A stretch of 64,000 nt of DNA from an uncultured Ruminococcus sp. (GTDB taxonomy: Bacteria > Bacillota > Clostridia > Lachnospirales > Lachnospiraceae). A model generated the notes under the pieces. The model saw only the letters and a program-made list of their open reading frames with translations, did not search any database and was not told the origin of the DNA. The translations under genes were made by a program, and so were the position numbers. The stretch is from contig CAKRLG010000005.1 of assembly GCA_934359255.1 (NCBI GenBank), positions 1 through 64,000 of the forward strand, read 5' to 3'. Shown here piece after piece: positions 42,481-51,334 of this stretch (position 1 is its first letter; the number at the start of each line of letters is the position of its first letter).

Positions 42481-43605
42481 TTATTTATCAAGTTTTTCGG
42501 ATGCTTCTTCCAGTAGTGAAATAATGGACAGGTGCTGCGGACAGACGCTCTCACACTGGCCACACTGGATACAATCACCTGCTTTACCGGAAGTCTGTGT
42601 CAGTTTTTCATAATAAGACTGTGCACGATCTTTTTCTCCATACAGACGGATAGTATTTAACACACGGAAGACGTCCGGAATGGAAATCTGCTGTGGACAT
42701 CCATCGCAACAGTAGCGGCAGGAAGTACATGGAACGGTTGGATTTTTCTTCAGTTCTTCCTGTGCTTTTTCGATTACTTTGCGTTCTTCTTCCGACAGTG
42801 GTTCGAAGTTGGTAAATGTCTTCAGGTTGTCATTCATCTGCTCTTCGTTGGACATGCCGGACAATACTGTGGCAGCACCCGGAAGAGATGCCGCAAAACG
42901 CAGTGCCCAGGATGCTACAGAAGCGTCCGGTTTGATCTTTTTCATCTCTGCCTCTATTTCCGGAGACGCACTGGCAAGAGAACCGCCTTTGACCGGCTCC
43001 ATAACCAGGAACGGCATGTTGTATTTGCGAAGGACTTCATACAGTCGACCGGACTGTACCAGCGGATTCTCCCAGTCTGCATAATTCATCTGGATCTGTA
43101 CGATCTCTACTTCTGGATGCTCGGAAAGAATTTTTTCCAACAGTTCCGGTGTTCCATGGAAAGAGAAACCGAAATGACGGATCAGTCCTTCTTCTTTTTT
43201 CTTCATCGCCCAGTTGAAGCAGTCGTATTTGACGTAACCGTCGTAGTTTGCTCCGTCCTCTACGCTATGTAACAGATAATAATCAAAATATCCCGCACCG
43301 GTACGTGCCAGCTGATCATTAAAAATCCGGTCTCTTCCGTCGATTCCTTCGTCCATCATCCACTGTGGCAGTTTCGTTGTCAGCGTAAAGCTGTCACGCG
43401 GATAACGCTCTACAAGTGCTTTTTTGATAATGCTCTCGGATTTTCCTCCGCAGTACATATAAGCCGTATCAAAATAATTCATTCCGGATGCCATATACGC
43501 ATCTACCATCTTACAAAGCTGCTCCAGGTCCAGTTCACCGTCCTTCTCCGGCAGTCTCATCAGCCCGAAACCGAGTTTCGGCATTTTTGTCACATCAACA
43601 CTCAT
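42481..43605 (-). CDS. Aldo/keto reductase with C-terminal 4Fe-4S ferredoxin domain
   Basis: A 374-residue protein. Residues 1-275 are an aldo/keto reductase barrel (GFGLMRLPEKDGELD, YFDTAYMYCGGKSE, YLLHSVEDG). The C-terminal 100 residues carry two iron-sulfur motifs, CTSCRYCCDGCPQQISIP and CIQCGQCESVCPQHLSI, so electrons may come from ferredoxin rather than only NAD(P)H. This fusion is common in anaerobic Firmicutes and its substrates are mostly unknown. The start 43605 is placed after AGAAGGG; a longer frame is rejected since it runs into the promoter at 43640. Confidence 0.92.
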   Translation of the reverse strand: MSVDVTKMPKLGFGLMRLPEKDGELDLEQLCKMVDAYMASGMNYFDTAYMYCGGKSESIIKKALVERYPRDSFTLTTKLPQWMMDEGIDGRDRIFNDQLARTGAGYFDYYLLHSVEDGANYDGYVKYDCFNWAMKKKEEGLIRHFGFSFHGTPELLEKILSEHPEVEIVQIQMNYADWENPLVQSGRLYEVLRKYNMPFLVMEPVKGGSLASASPEIEAEMKKIKPDASVASWALRFAASLPGAATVLSGMSNEEQMNDNLKTFTNFEPLSEEERKVIEKAQEELKKNPTVPCTSCRYCCDGCPQQISIPDVFRVLNTIRLYGEKDRAQSYYEKLTQTSGKAGDCIQCGQCESVCPQHLSIISLLEEASEKLDK

Positions 43606-43639
43606 TGTAAAAACCCTTCTTTCTTTTTTGTTTACTTTT

Positions 43640-43670
43640 ATGATAACATTCAAGTATACTTGAATGTCAA
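43640..43670 (-). promoter_or_regulatory. MerR-type promoter with 19-bp spacer, aldo/keto reductase gene
   Basis: On the minus strand TTGACA (43670-43665) and TATCAT (43645-43640) are 19 bases apart. The spacer overlaps a perfect 22-bp palindrome at 43646-43667 (ACATTCAAGTA and its complement). This is the layout of promoters activated by MerR proteins such as the NmlR/AdhR group, which often control aldehyde-detoxifying reductases. The regulator gene is not adjacent. Confidence 0.8.
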
Positions 43671-43719
43671 TCTTTTTTTCTTTTTTGTGATGTTTTTATG
43701 CTGAATATTCTTTCTATTT

Positions 43720-44004
43720 TTAATAAAACAAAAGAATAATCACTCCAAACAACAGAAACAGAAGAAACATCACTAAAAGTATTATCCCTGTCGACCAGTT
43801 TTCCAGCGGTATTCCTGTCAGTTCTGCCAGTCCGATTACCCCTCCAAAAACCACAATCAGACCCACAATTATCCACAGACCATCTCCACCGCCACCTCTT
43901 CTCGGTGAACCTCCGCTTCCTCCATCGCATCCACAGGGACCGCCTGCACAGCCTTCATAGTGGAATCCACTGTCATCCAGCTTTCCTCTTTCATGATCTC
44001 CCAT
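43720..44004 (-). CDS. Small membrane protein with Gly/Cys-rich N-terminus
   Basis: A 94-residue protein. The first 40 residues are hydrophilic, with CAGGPCGCDGG and SPRRGGGGDG. Two hydrophobic helices follow (WIIVGLIVVFGGVIGLAEL and IILLVMFLLFLLFGVIILL). The start 44004 follows GAAGGAGGAG. I recognise no family. The three cysteines could bind metal or be lipid- or disulfide-linked. It stands alone between a methyltransferase gene and the aldo/keto reductase. Confidence 0.7.
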   Translation of the reverse strand: MGDHERGKLDDSGFHYEGCAGGPCGCDGGSGGSPRRGGGGDGLWIIVGLIVVFGGVIGLAELTGIPLENWSTGIILLVMFLLFLLFGVIILLFY

Positions 44005-44042
44005 AATGTTCTCCTCCTTCACGTTCTTTCACTTTCAATATT

Positions 44043-44657
44043 TCAACCCGCGATTTCTCCCAGTTCGAATATTACGATTCTTTCCCGCTGATTCTCTCCT
44101 GGAAAAAGATCTTTGCAATCAATTTCATCTGCAAACTGTAACTCTTCCACATTCATCAGACACGCTATGTAGTCATCCGAAGGATAATAAAAGAACAGTT
44201 GGATCGGTCTCATATTCCGATAATAGGACTCCAGTATTCTCGCTATTACATGCTGTAATATTTCTACAGAAAACGGATTGAAAAAATACATCCTGTCCGC
44301 CTGATCCGGGACAACGAATTCTGTCGCATCTACTTTTTCAAAAGATACCCTCCCGGAAGAAACTGCTGTCTCTTTATTTTTCTGTGCATTTTCATAGATC
44401 CGCTCATCATATTCAATCCCGACAGACTGACATCTGGTCTGCCAGGACAAGAAGAAATCCACCCGCCCTTTTCCGCAGCCATAATCCAACAACAGATTGT
44501 GCTTTCGAATATACCCGGAATCCGCAAGGCGTTGCAATACAGTATATGGTGTTGGCTCATAGGGATATCGGTACTGATCCGAGTGAGAATCATCTCTTCC
44601 ACTGGTGCGGATATGAAGCAGCTTGTCCCAGTACTGTTCGGTTTTATCTTCTCTCAT
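44043..44657 (-). CDS. Class I SAM-dependent methyltransferase, next to csm6
   Basis: A 204-residue methyltransferase with SAM motif I LLLDYGCGKGRVDFFLSW near residue 58, SVGIEYDERIYENA, and an N-terminal helical cap. The FFNPF motif at the usual motif IV position suits a small-molecule or RNA methyltransferase. It starts six bases after the csm6 stop and may be transcribed with the CRISPR locus, but its base composition is closer to the core genes. The binding site is weak, which suggests coupling or low translation. Confidence 0.82.
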   Translation of the reverse strand: MREDKTEQYWDKLLHIRTSGRDDSHSDQYRYPYEPTPYTVLQRLADSGYIRKHNLLLDYGCGKGRVDFFLSWQTRCQSVGIEYDERIYENAQKNKETAVSSGRVSFEKVDATEFVVPDQADRMYFFNPFSVEILQHVIARILESYYRNMRPIQLFFYYPSDDYIACLMNVEELQFADEIDCKDLFPGENQRERIVIFELGEIAG

Positions 44658-44663
44658 ATCTTA

Positions 44664-45983
44664 TTACCCGATTTTCTGTAATATTTTTTGATTCATATCA
44701 TCGTAAGAATCCCAGTATTCCTTGCGAATCGCTATTCCCGTATAATGAAACAGTTCTTTAATCATGTTCATAATTTTCTCGCCTGTATATCCTGTTTTTT
44801 CTACAATGGTTTTATCCGTAATCGACACAATTTCATGAGCTGCCAAATTCCGAATATTTTTTTCAACTTTTCTTACTTCATTTACTGTTCTTATTAATCG
44901 ACGATCTTTTGACAAACCAGCAATTATCATTCGAAGATGATCCGAATATACTTCTTTACCTTTAAATCCATTACGATACTGTCTGTCTAACAAATTTCCT
45001 ATTATAGTTCCTGATAATTTTCTTATTGACCAGTTTCTTACTGAATTTCCATTTATTTCACAGTAATCATTGATATCAATATTAAATTCTTTTTTCAAAA
45101 TAGTTTCAAACAAATCTACTATTAACGGTGTAATTGCACGTATAAAATCAGCGTACTCTCCTCGTTTCAATTTTATGTCTGTACTCAGCGCATACTCGAA
45201 ATATTTTCTTTCTTCTGTGTCCTCTACTGGCAAACATTGTAATTTTGTTTTCTCTATAAGTTCATCTACCCTAGAAAAATCCAGTAAAATTCTTGAGTTT
45301 GCTAAATACAGCAAATCACTATAGTTTCTCGTCTCTTCCGTCGATAATGTATCCGCAACATCAATGGCAGCTTTATAGTCATAGACAGAAATATGTTTTT
45401 TTATTATTTCTTCTTTTTTTATTTTCGACAGTGTTGGACAGGCTACTTCTTTACACCTGTTTTTATAACCCTCTCGATTGTCTATGTCTTTTTCCCATAA
45501 CAATCGTACATTATAGTTTTTGTGACTATGTTCATTAATCTTTTCCTCCGGTGTTGCAACCTGAATCGGTTTGACCGGGAATTCTCCAAGCGTCTGCAAT
45601 ACAAGCAGTCCACTTTTCATCGCCGGAGTTCCCGATGACACATTCAGAAGAAGTGTATCCGAATCGTCCATATTTTCATGAATTTTTTCAATGATCATTC
45701 GAAAATCCTGATAATAATAATCAAATTCATGTACTTTCGTGAGATTCCGCCTTTCAATAATTCTATATTCCATTTTCCGTTTCTGCAATTTTATCAGCTG
45801 ATCTAGGCAATACCGGTATCGGTCATCTTTCTCCTGATAATCCAGCATTTCCTTGGACATATACATAATAACTATATTCGGTTTGTAAACCCGACAGATA
45901 TGTAACATGGATCCATCATAACAGTTCGTTGATGAAATAGGATCCGTTCCTCCTACTGGGGTAAATAAAATCGTCTTATTCAT
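44664..45983 (-). CDS. csm6: Type III-A CRISPR ancillary ribonuclease Csm6 (CARF-HEPN)
   Basis: A 439-residue CARF-HEPN protein. The N-terminal CARF domain (ILFTPVGGTDPIS; LLNVSSGTPAMKSGL) binds cyclic oligoadenylate made by Cas10. The C-terminal HEPN domain carries the RNase motif R-x4-H in IRNLAAHEIV. Once activated it cuts RNA non-specifically, giving abortive-type defence against phage or plasmid. Its length fits Csm6. It is the last cas gene, 12 bases after cas2. Confidence 0.9.
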   Translation of the reverse strand: MNKTILFTPVGGTDPISSTNCYDGSMLHICRVYKPNIVIMYMSKEMLDYQEKDDRYRYCLDQLIKLQKRKMEYRIIERRNLTKVHEFDYYYQDFRMIIEKIHENMDDSDTLLLNVSSGTPAMKSGLLVLQTLGEFPVKPIQVATPEEKINEHSHKNYNVRLLWEKDIDNREGYKNRCKEVACPTLSKIKKEEIIKKHISVYDYKAAIDVADTLSTEETRNYSDLLYLANSRILLDFSRVDELIEKTKLQCLPVEDTEERKYFEYALSTDIKLKRGEYADFIRAITPLIVDLFETILKKEFNIDINDYCEINGNSVRNWSIRKLSGTIIGNLLDRQYRNGFKGKEVYSDHLRMIIAGLSKDRRLIRTVNEVRKVEKNIRNLAAHEIVSITDKTIVEKTGYTGEKIMNMIKELFHYTGIAIRKEYWDSYDDMNQKILQKIG

Positions 45984-45995
45984 TTGTTTTCCTCT

Positions 45996-46313
45996 TTATA
46001 TAATAATAACTTCCTCATTTTCAATTTTCTGGTTCAATCCGAAAAGATTCACTTCTCCGGTTCCACGAATCTTATATACGCGTACACTGTCTTCTGATTT
46101 ATCAATCAATGTTGGTATCTCATCGATCAGCTTCCGATACATACCTTCCGAAATCATAGCCTCAAATGCCGACTTCTGTACGCGAAATCCATAACCATTC
46201 ATTTTCTTGGCAAAAGCAACTCTCCGTCTGTTATTTACTATATCATAAATTACCAGGATATATAGTTTTTTCTCTTTATAATTTTCTTCCGTATTCCAAA
46301 AATAATTTTCCAT
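45996..46313 (-). CDS. cas2: CRISPR-associated endonuclease Cas2
   Basis: A 105-residue Cas2, the scaffold of the Cas1-Cas2 integrase. The core begins YILVIYDIVNNRRRVAFAK with the conserved aspartate; GYGFRVQKSAFEAMI and DSVRVYKI follow. The 15-residue extension before the core has a GGAAAATACGA site and occurs in other type III-A Cas2 proteins, so the first ATG is kept. It is 16 bases downstream of cas1. Confidence 0.94.
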   Translation of the reverse strand: MENYFWNTEENYKEKKLYILVIYDIVNNRRRVAFAKKMNGYGFRVQKSAFEAMISEGMYRKLIDEIPTLIDKSEDSVRVYKIRGTGEVNLFGLNQKIENEEVIII

Positions 46314-46329
46314 TCGTATTTTCCTGTTT

Positions 46330-47334
46330 TTATCGAATTATGACCGGTGAGTATTCATTTACATCTCCTGTTTCAATTACCTTTACCAGCTGATTCACCT
46401 GCATATCTAATGCTCTTCGAAAACTTACTCTGTAATTAATATACGAGAGATACTTGTTGTCCGACCTGAATTTCATCTCCAACTTCTGGATATATTTTCT
46501 AAATCCTTCTTTATCCAGATACACTCCTGGATATTCTGTGTCCGTATAAAAATTTTCTGTTGTCAGTTCATGCCCATTCAACATACTCAACGCCGTCGTA
46601 TCGATCAGCACTGCCCTCCACTCTTCCATCAAATCACTGGCTAATGTCGGATGTTTTTCACGATCTTTATGCATAATTCCGAAATATGGATTTAGTCCCT
46701 TTCCTTCTATTTTTCCATACAATTCATTCAAAATAATGGAATATCCCAGACTAATCATAGAATTAAAAGGATCCATAGGAGGCCGCCTTGATCTTCCTGA
46801 AAACCGAAAAGCCGGGTCGATCAGTTCTCCTAAAGCTCTGAAATATATTTTTGCGGCTGTTCCTTCATATCCCATAATCTGTTCTATGCTGACTGCACGT
46901 GGCAACTTTCTTTGCATATTTTGCATCTCCGCAATCGCCCGTTCAACATTTTGCTGCCTTCCTCTTGCATATCGTCTCAATACTACAATCTGATTGTGAA
47001 TCTTGGCATCTATGATTTTCCTTGAGAAATCAAACTGAAACTCTTTGTTTTTTCCAAGATCCGCCTGTTTTCGTTGCCGCTGTACATTTACATGGGTAGT
47101 TGAAATCAATCGTCCAAAATAAGACCCGTTCGTTGAATAAAAGATCACATTGATTCCCCGTTTCAGGCACTCAGTCAGACATTGTGTTGTGATCTGAATC
47201 TTTCCAAACACCTCAATGACTTCCAGGGTTTCTGCCGGAACACTTTTTAACAATCCATCTTTGTATTTTACCTGGAATCGATTTTCTTATATTCCAATAC
47301 TTGCACCCTGTTCGCATACATAAAGATAACTCAT
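46330..47334 (-). pseudogene. cas1: cas1 with an in-frame stop at codon 16
   Basis: Cas1 integrates new spacers. From the ATG at 47334, preceded by AGAGGTGAAAC, the frame reads MSYLYVCEQGASIGI, then TAA at 47289-47287, then ENRFQVKYKDGLLKSVPAET. The text on both sides is normal Cas1 N-terminus, and glutamine (CAA to TAA) is the likely lost residue. The rest is intact, including the active-site regions ILNELYG and GIMHKDREKHPTLASDLMEEW. A TTG at 47253 could restart a 307-residue form lacking the first beta strands, but no good binding site precedes it. Full-length protein would need readthrough. Either recent inactivation or a sequencing error would explain this. Confidence 0.85.
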
Positions 47335-47366
47335 TACTGTTTCACCTCTTTCAAATATAAATCACT

Positions 47367-48481
47367 AATTCCGTCCCCTCATCGGGGTTCTTTTTTATCT
47401 ACACAGGCCGGAAAGAGATTAGGACTCATCAACCTGTTTTCGTCCCCTCCACGGGTTCTTATTTATCTACTGGTGTAGCATTCATTGTGGTATTCGGTGA
47501 TTTAATGTTTTCGTCCCCTCTACGAGGTTCTTCTTTATCTACAAAACAACTATCTACACAAGACATGGAAACAAGTACACGTTTTCGTCCCCTCTACGGA
47601 GTTCTTATTTATCTACACAACTTTGAGTCTTGACAAAGCGATAGCCTATGCAAGGTTTTTGTCCCCTCTACGGGGTTCTTATTTATCTACAAATTTTACG
47701 TGCGGTACGCACAAGAGAAACCCGTAAACTTGTTTTCGTCCCCTCTACGGAGTTCTTATTTATCTACACTCATGAAAACCTATTCCTGTCACAAAAAGGG
47801 TTTTCGTCCCCTCAACGGGGTTCTTATTTATCTACTGTAAAACACTTAACACTATTAATTACGGGACTACACGTTTTCGTCCCCTCTACGGGGTTCTTAT
47901 TTATCTACAAAGCGGTGGTTGGATGTATAATAAACCTTATGGTGTTTTCGTCCCCTCAACGGGGTTCTTATTTATCTACCGTGCATTGAATACTATGCTT
48001 AATACAGCTGATCAGAGTTTTCGTCCCCTCAACGGGGTTCTTATTTATCTACTCTGTATAGGGTCGAGTTTTACATAGTCAGAAGGGTAGGTTTTCGTCC
48101 CCTCAACGGGGTTCTTATTTATCTACCTAGTTTTTAGAATAATAGTCGAGATAGCACTCTGTTTTCGTCCCCTCAACGGGGTTCTTATTTATCTACCCAC
48201 GTTGAACATTGATAATCAAATATTGATAAGTTTTCGTCCCCTCAACGGGGTTCTTATTTATCTACATATTAGACAGTTTGTCTCTATCTTTGGCGGTACG
48301 GGTTTTCGTCCCCTCAACGGGGTTCTTATTTATCTACAAAAAAATTAGAAATTCAAAGACAGATAGATGTTCGTTTTCGTCCCCTCTACGGGGTTCTTAT
48401 TTATCTACGTTATAGTAAAGCTACAAACAAGATAACAACTTGATTGTTTTCGTCCCCTCAACGGGGTTCTTATTTATCTAC
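47367..48481 (-). CRISPR. Type III-A CRISPR array, 16 repeats and 15 spacers
   Basis: A 36-base repeat (plus-strand form begins GTTTTCGTCCCCTCAACGGG and ends TTATTTATCTAC) alternates with 32-41-base spacers. Repeat starts are 47367, 47436, 47507, 47581, 47655, 47732, 47800, 47873, 47944, 48017, 48091, 48161, 48230, 48302, 48373 and 48446. Minus-strand transcription is inferred: the repeat then ends GGGGACGAAAAC, like the ACGAGAAC-type 5' handle of type III-A crRNAs, and all cas genes run that way. Repeats at the 47.4-47.5 kb end are decayed (one has lost a base), so that end is the trailer and the leader lies at 48482-48622. Central bases alternate between TCAACGGGG and TCTACGGGG forms. Confidence 0.97.
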
Positions 48482-48622
48482 CCTGCCTCTCGCAGCCCCC
48501 GGAATCTCGTGGTTTCCAGACGGGTTTGCGGCGGAAACCGGATTCGCTTGCGGAATCTTTCCAAAAAATACAAATTTCCCTCAAAATCCCTTATTTTATG
48601 GGCTGCGGGGCAAAATATTGTT
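48482..48622 (-). promoter_or_regulatory. Probable CRISPR leader
   Basis: The 141 bases between the csm5 stop and the first undamaged repeat hold a T/A-rich part next to csm5 and a GC-rich part next to the array, with a small GATTC/GAATC stem. The location opposite the degenerate repeats makes it the leader. No clear -35/-10 pair was found, so the array may be read through from csm5. Confidence 0.6.
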
Positions 48623-49744
48623 TTAGATTGGTCGGTATGTCATATATCCCATACCCATGTCATACAATTTCCCCTCGTATTTTGTACACTTACATACGTG
48701 AGGTGCTATTTTCAAGCCAATATCCTTTGCATGTTTATGCATTCTATAGGAATTTCCCAACGTGTTTTTATAAATATTATCGATAATTCTGACCGCCTGA
48801 CTGCCATATAACGGATACAAAATCGTCTTGGAGAGGAAACCACAACCTCCACCCAGCCAGATGATTCCCGGTTTTTCAGTACCTCTGCGAAATCTGGAAT
48901 AAAAATATTTGTAGCAGACTTTTTGAAAAAGATTCAGCGCTTTCATGATATCTTCCATCGTATACGGACATAGCGTTGTATCAATTGTAATATCAGCTTC
49001 TATCTCCGTACCTGGTTTCAGTGTCTCTCTTAAAAGTGGTAATGGTTTTTCCTGTCCGTCAAGAGTATAATCGATTTTCTGACTTAATGTCAATTGCTCC
49101 ACTGGAATCGGATAACTGTCTCCCACGCGCAACCCGGCCAGATTATCATTCACTGCACTTGACCTTTTTTTCTGATCTCTGTCCAATGTGTAAAATATCT
49201 GCTGTTCCAATGCACTTGTCTCTTTGGAAAGACACACCTTTCTATTCGCCCGTTCTCTGGAACTCGTTGCAATTTTCTCTCTAATCGCTGTATATTTTTC
49301 CGGATCTTTTCTTATCTCCCAGGCGATAAGAGCGGTTCGAATCATTCCTTTTATACTGCTTCCCGGAATATACGGCATTCCATATGCATCCTTGATAAAA
49401 GCATCGATCTCTTTCAGACGTGCCGCCTGCGCAACAAATGCCTCGCCTGCATCCATCTCATATTTTTTCCATGCAGTATATTGTGCCACAGGCACCTGTG
49501 ATTGCTTTAACCACTGTCCCAGTGCAGGTCCTCTGCTACCATTCGATAACAAGTATTCCATATATGCCTTTCCAAGACCTTTTTTCTGTAAATCCTCATA
49601 CATTTTTTCAATATCAGGAATCAGCACATGATGATTACGCGGCAGATAAATGTATTCTTTTTTGTTTATTTTTTCTCCCGACCCTATATGAATCGGAGAT
49701 AATGCCGTAATTTTTATCCTGTATGTTTTTAAATATTCATTCAT
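48623..49744 (-). CDS. csm5: Type III-A CRISPR RAMP protein Csm5
   Basis: A 373-residue RAMP protein that caps the Csm backbone and affects crRNA maturation. The N-terminal ITALSPIHIGSGEKINKKEY and the glycine-rich IPGSSIKGMIRTALIAWEI are family hallmarks, and a second glycine-rich WLGGGCGFLSK lies toward the C-terminus. It is two bases from csm4 and is the last effector gene before the leader. Confidence 0.93.
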   Translation of the reverse strand: MNEYLKTYRIKITALSPIHIGSGEKINKKEYIYLPRNHHVLIPDIEKMYEDLQKKGLGKAYMEYLLSNGSRGPALGQWLKQSQVPVAQYTAWKKYEMDAGEAFVAQAARLKEIDAFIKDAYGMPYIPGSSIKGMIRTALIAWEIRKDPEKYTAIREKIATSSRERANRKVCLSKETSALEQQIFYTLDRDQKKRSSAVNDNLAGLRVGDSYPIPVEQLTLSQKIDYTLDGQEKPLPLLRETLKPGTEIEADITIDTTLCPYTMEDIMKALNLFQKVCYKYFYSRFRRGTEKPGIIWLGGGCGFLSKTILYPLYGSQAVRIIDNIYKNTLGNSYRMHKHAKDIGLKIAPHVCKCTKYEGKLYDMGMGYMTYRPI

Positions 49745-49746
49745 AC

Positions 49747-50655
49747 CTACACCCCCATAAAGAGTGGCTTTGCATAACGATATACCGGATGACTTCCATT
49801 GTCCGAGACATCGTAGATATCTCCTTCAAATCGGTATTCAAAACATGATCCGGCTGCAAACACATATAAATCTTTTTTCTTTCTCAGTTCCTCTGCATAG
49901 GTATCTGAGGATACAAAACCGGATCGTTTTATCAGCTGATACGATGCACCTTCCAACGCATTTTCCAGTTCTTTATCCTGCGGAAGTCCAACGGACAGCA
50001 AAATATTTCTGTTCGCATCTTTTTTCAGATGTTGTTCCAGTATTTCCGGAAGTTTTACCGACCGAAGAATATATTTTCCAAGTCCGGTTGATTTTTTTCC
50101 TCCGATGCCAGTATAAGCCAGCGATTCTAACAGCTCTTCCGCAAGATATTTCTCTTCTTTTTCTGTATAACCCAGAATAATATATAATCCACAATCCTCA
50201 TTATAAAAATACGTTCCTACTCGAAACGGTAACGTATCCTCCTCTGTTCTTACCCTCGCCATTGTCTGTTGTTGAAAAGATCCATACTCTTTTAACGGAT
50301 CTACGGAAACATCCATCATTCCATTCATAAAATTTTCCAACTGCTCTATCGGAAGAAATTTTAATTTTTTATATGCTTTTTTCTGTTCTGACTGCCCTTT
50401 TTTCTGAGGTTCTATATAAATCATCGGTTTCGGAACCATGTACTGCTGTCCGATATATGGAAAAGCATCTGAAAAAAGCAGGTTTCCTCGCTGAGTCATA
50501 TCAAGGAACTCTTTTTCTTTCTGCATCTTCAATGCTTCAATAAACATTGCGGAAAATAACTGATCTGCCTGAAACGTATATGCGCTTTCATTCAGCATTC
50601 CGGTTCCAAAATGAACTCCTGTCTGAAAATCTAATTTATAGATTGAATATTCCAT
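49747..50655 (-). CDS. csm4: Type III-A CRISPR RAMP protein Csm4
   Basis: A 302-residue Cas5-like RAMP that holds the crRNA 5' handle and contacts Cas10. Visible are YKLDFQTGVHFGTGMLN at the start, QADQLFSAMFIEALK, and the glycine-rich TGIGGKKSTGLGKY near the middle. The start 50655 follows AAAGGAG. It overlaps neither neighbour: csm3 ends 10 bases upstream. Confidence 0.93.
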   Translation of the reverse strand: MEYSIYKLDFQTGVHFGTGMLNESAYTFQADQLFSAMFIEALKMQKEKEFLDMTQRGNLLFSDAFPYIGQQYMVPKPMIYIEPQKKGQSEQKKAYKKLKFLPIEQLENFMNGMMDVSVDPLKEYGSFQQQTMARVRTEEDTLPFRVGTYFYNEDCGLYIILGYTEKEEKYLAEELLESLAYTGIGGKKSTGLGKYILRSVKLPEILEQHLKKDANRNILLSVGLPQDKELENALEGASYQLIKRSGFVSSDTYAEELRKKKDLYVFAAGSCFEYRFEGDIYDVSDNGSHPVYRYAKPLFMGV

Positions 50656-50665
50656 ATACGCTCCT

Positions 50666-51322
50666 TTAGTCTTCCATAATCTGTTCACATTTTCTCATGA
50701 CTTCATCTGGAATCTCGCCAACTACTGTGTCCAGATATACATCCGTAATTTTCACTCTTCCGTACCCTCTTGATCCGCTTCCGCCAAGATAATCGTACTG
50801 TAACAGTCGAAACCCTTCTTTCAGGATTTCAAGATCTTTATACAAGGTTTCTTCGTCTTTCACTTCATAAATCATCTGTAATGGGAACTGTGCGCCTCGA
50901 ACCACCCTTTCAATCTGTCGTGGATTCGCTACTGCTGTCGCTCTATTAATACTGTTTTCGAACTTTATTTCCACCGGATCCTCTACACCAACCTGTTTTA
51001 ATTCTTCTTTATTTTCCAGAAACATATCCGAAAATAAAATTCTGCTGGTTTTTACTCTTCCTTTTTTCGCGCTTCCAAAAAGTTCCGTCAGGCAATCTGC
51101 ATCATCATCCGGAGTAGCCGCCACGGTTTGATTATATCTTTTCGCAAGTAATGTTCTCATTTTCCCTTTCAGACTGCTTCCGGGTATCATCGGAATGTTC
51201 GTTCTGCTGTCTCTGACAACTGGTGAGTCTACCGCTCCAATTGCTGAAAATGCACTGGAACCACCGATATGTAATCCGGTAACTACTTCTAATTTTCCGC
51301 TGATTTCTATCTTTGCAAACAT
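50666..51322 (-). CDS. csm3: Type III-A CRISPR RAMP protein Csm3 (target-RNA nuclease backbone)
   Basis: Csm3 forms the helical backbone of the complex and cuts target RNA every six bases. The catalytic aspartate is in AIGAVDSPVVRD (position 32 from this start). PGSSLKGKMRTLLAKR and GGSGSRGYGRV are the glycine-rich RAMP loops. Two starts are possible (51328 and 51322); the second gives better spacing from GGGGG. The intact aspartate predicts working interference. Confidence 0.94.
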   Translation of the reverse strand: MFAKIEISGKLEVVTGLHIGGSSAFSAIGAVDSPVVRDSRTNIPMIPGSSLKGKMRTLLAKRYNQTVAATPDDDADCLTELFGSAKKGRVKTSRILFSDMFLENKEELKQVGVEDPVEIKFENSINRATAVANPRQIERVVRGAQFPLQMIYEVKDEETLYKDLEILKEGFRLLQYDYLGGSGSRGYGRVKITDVYLDTVVGEIPDEVMRKCEQIMED

Positions 51323-51334
51323 GTTCATATCCCC

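Noticed and set aside
47254..47366. CRISPR leader on the cas1 side
   Set aside because: Decayed repeats are at this end and most of it is the cas1 N-terminal coding sequence; the intact repeats and the type III handle point to the csm5 side.
47648..47989. Frames with repeated FVPST-FLFIYT peptides (also 48440-48811)
   Set aside because: These are read-through translations of the CRISPR repeats and spacers.
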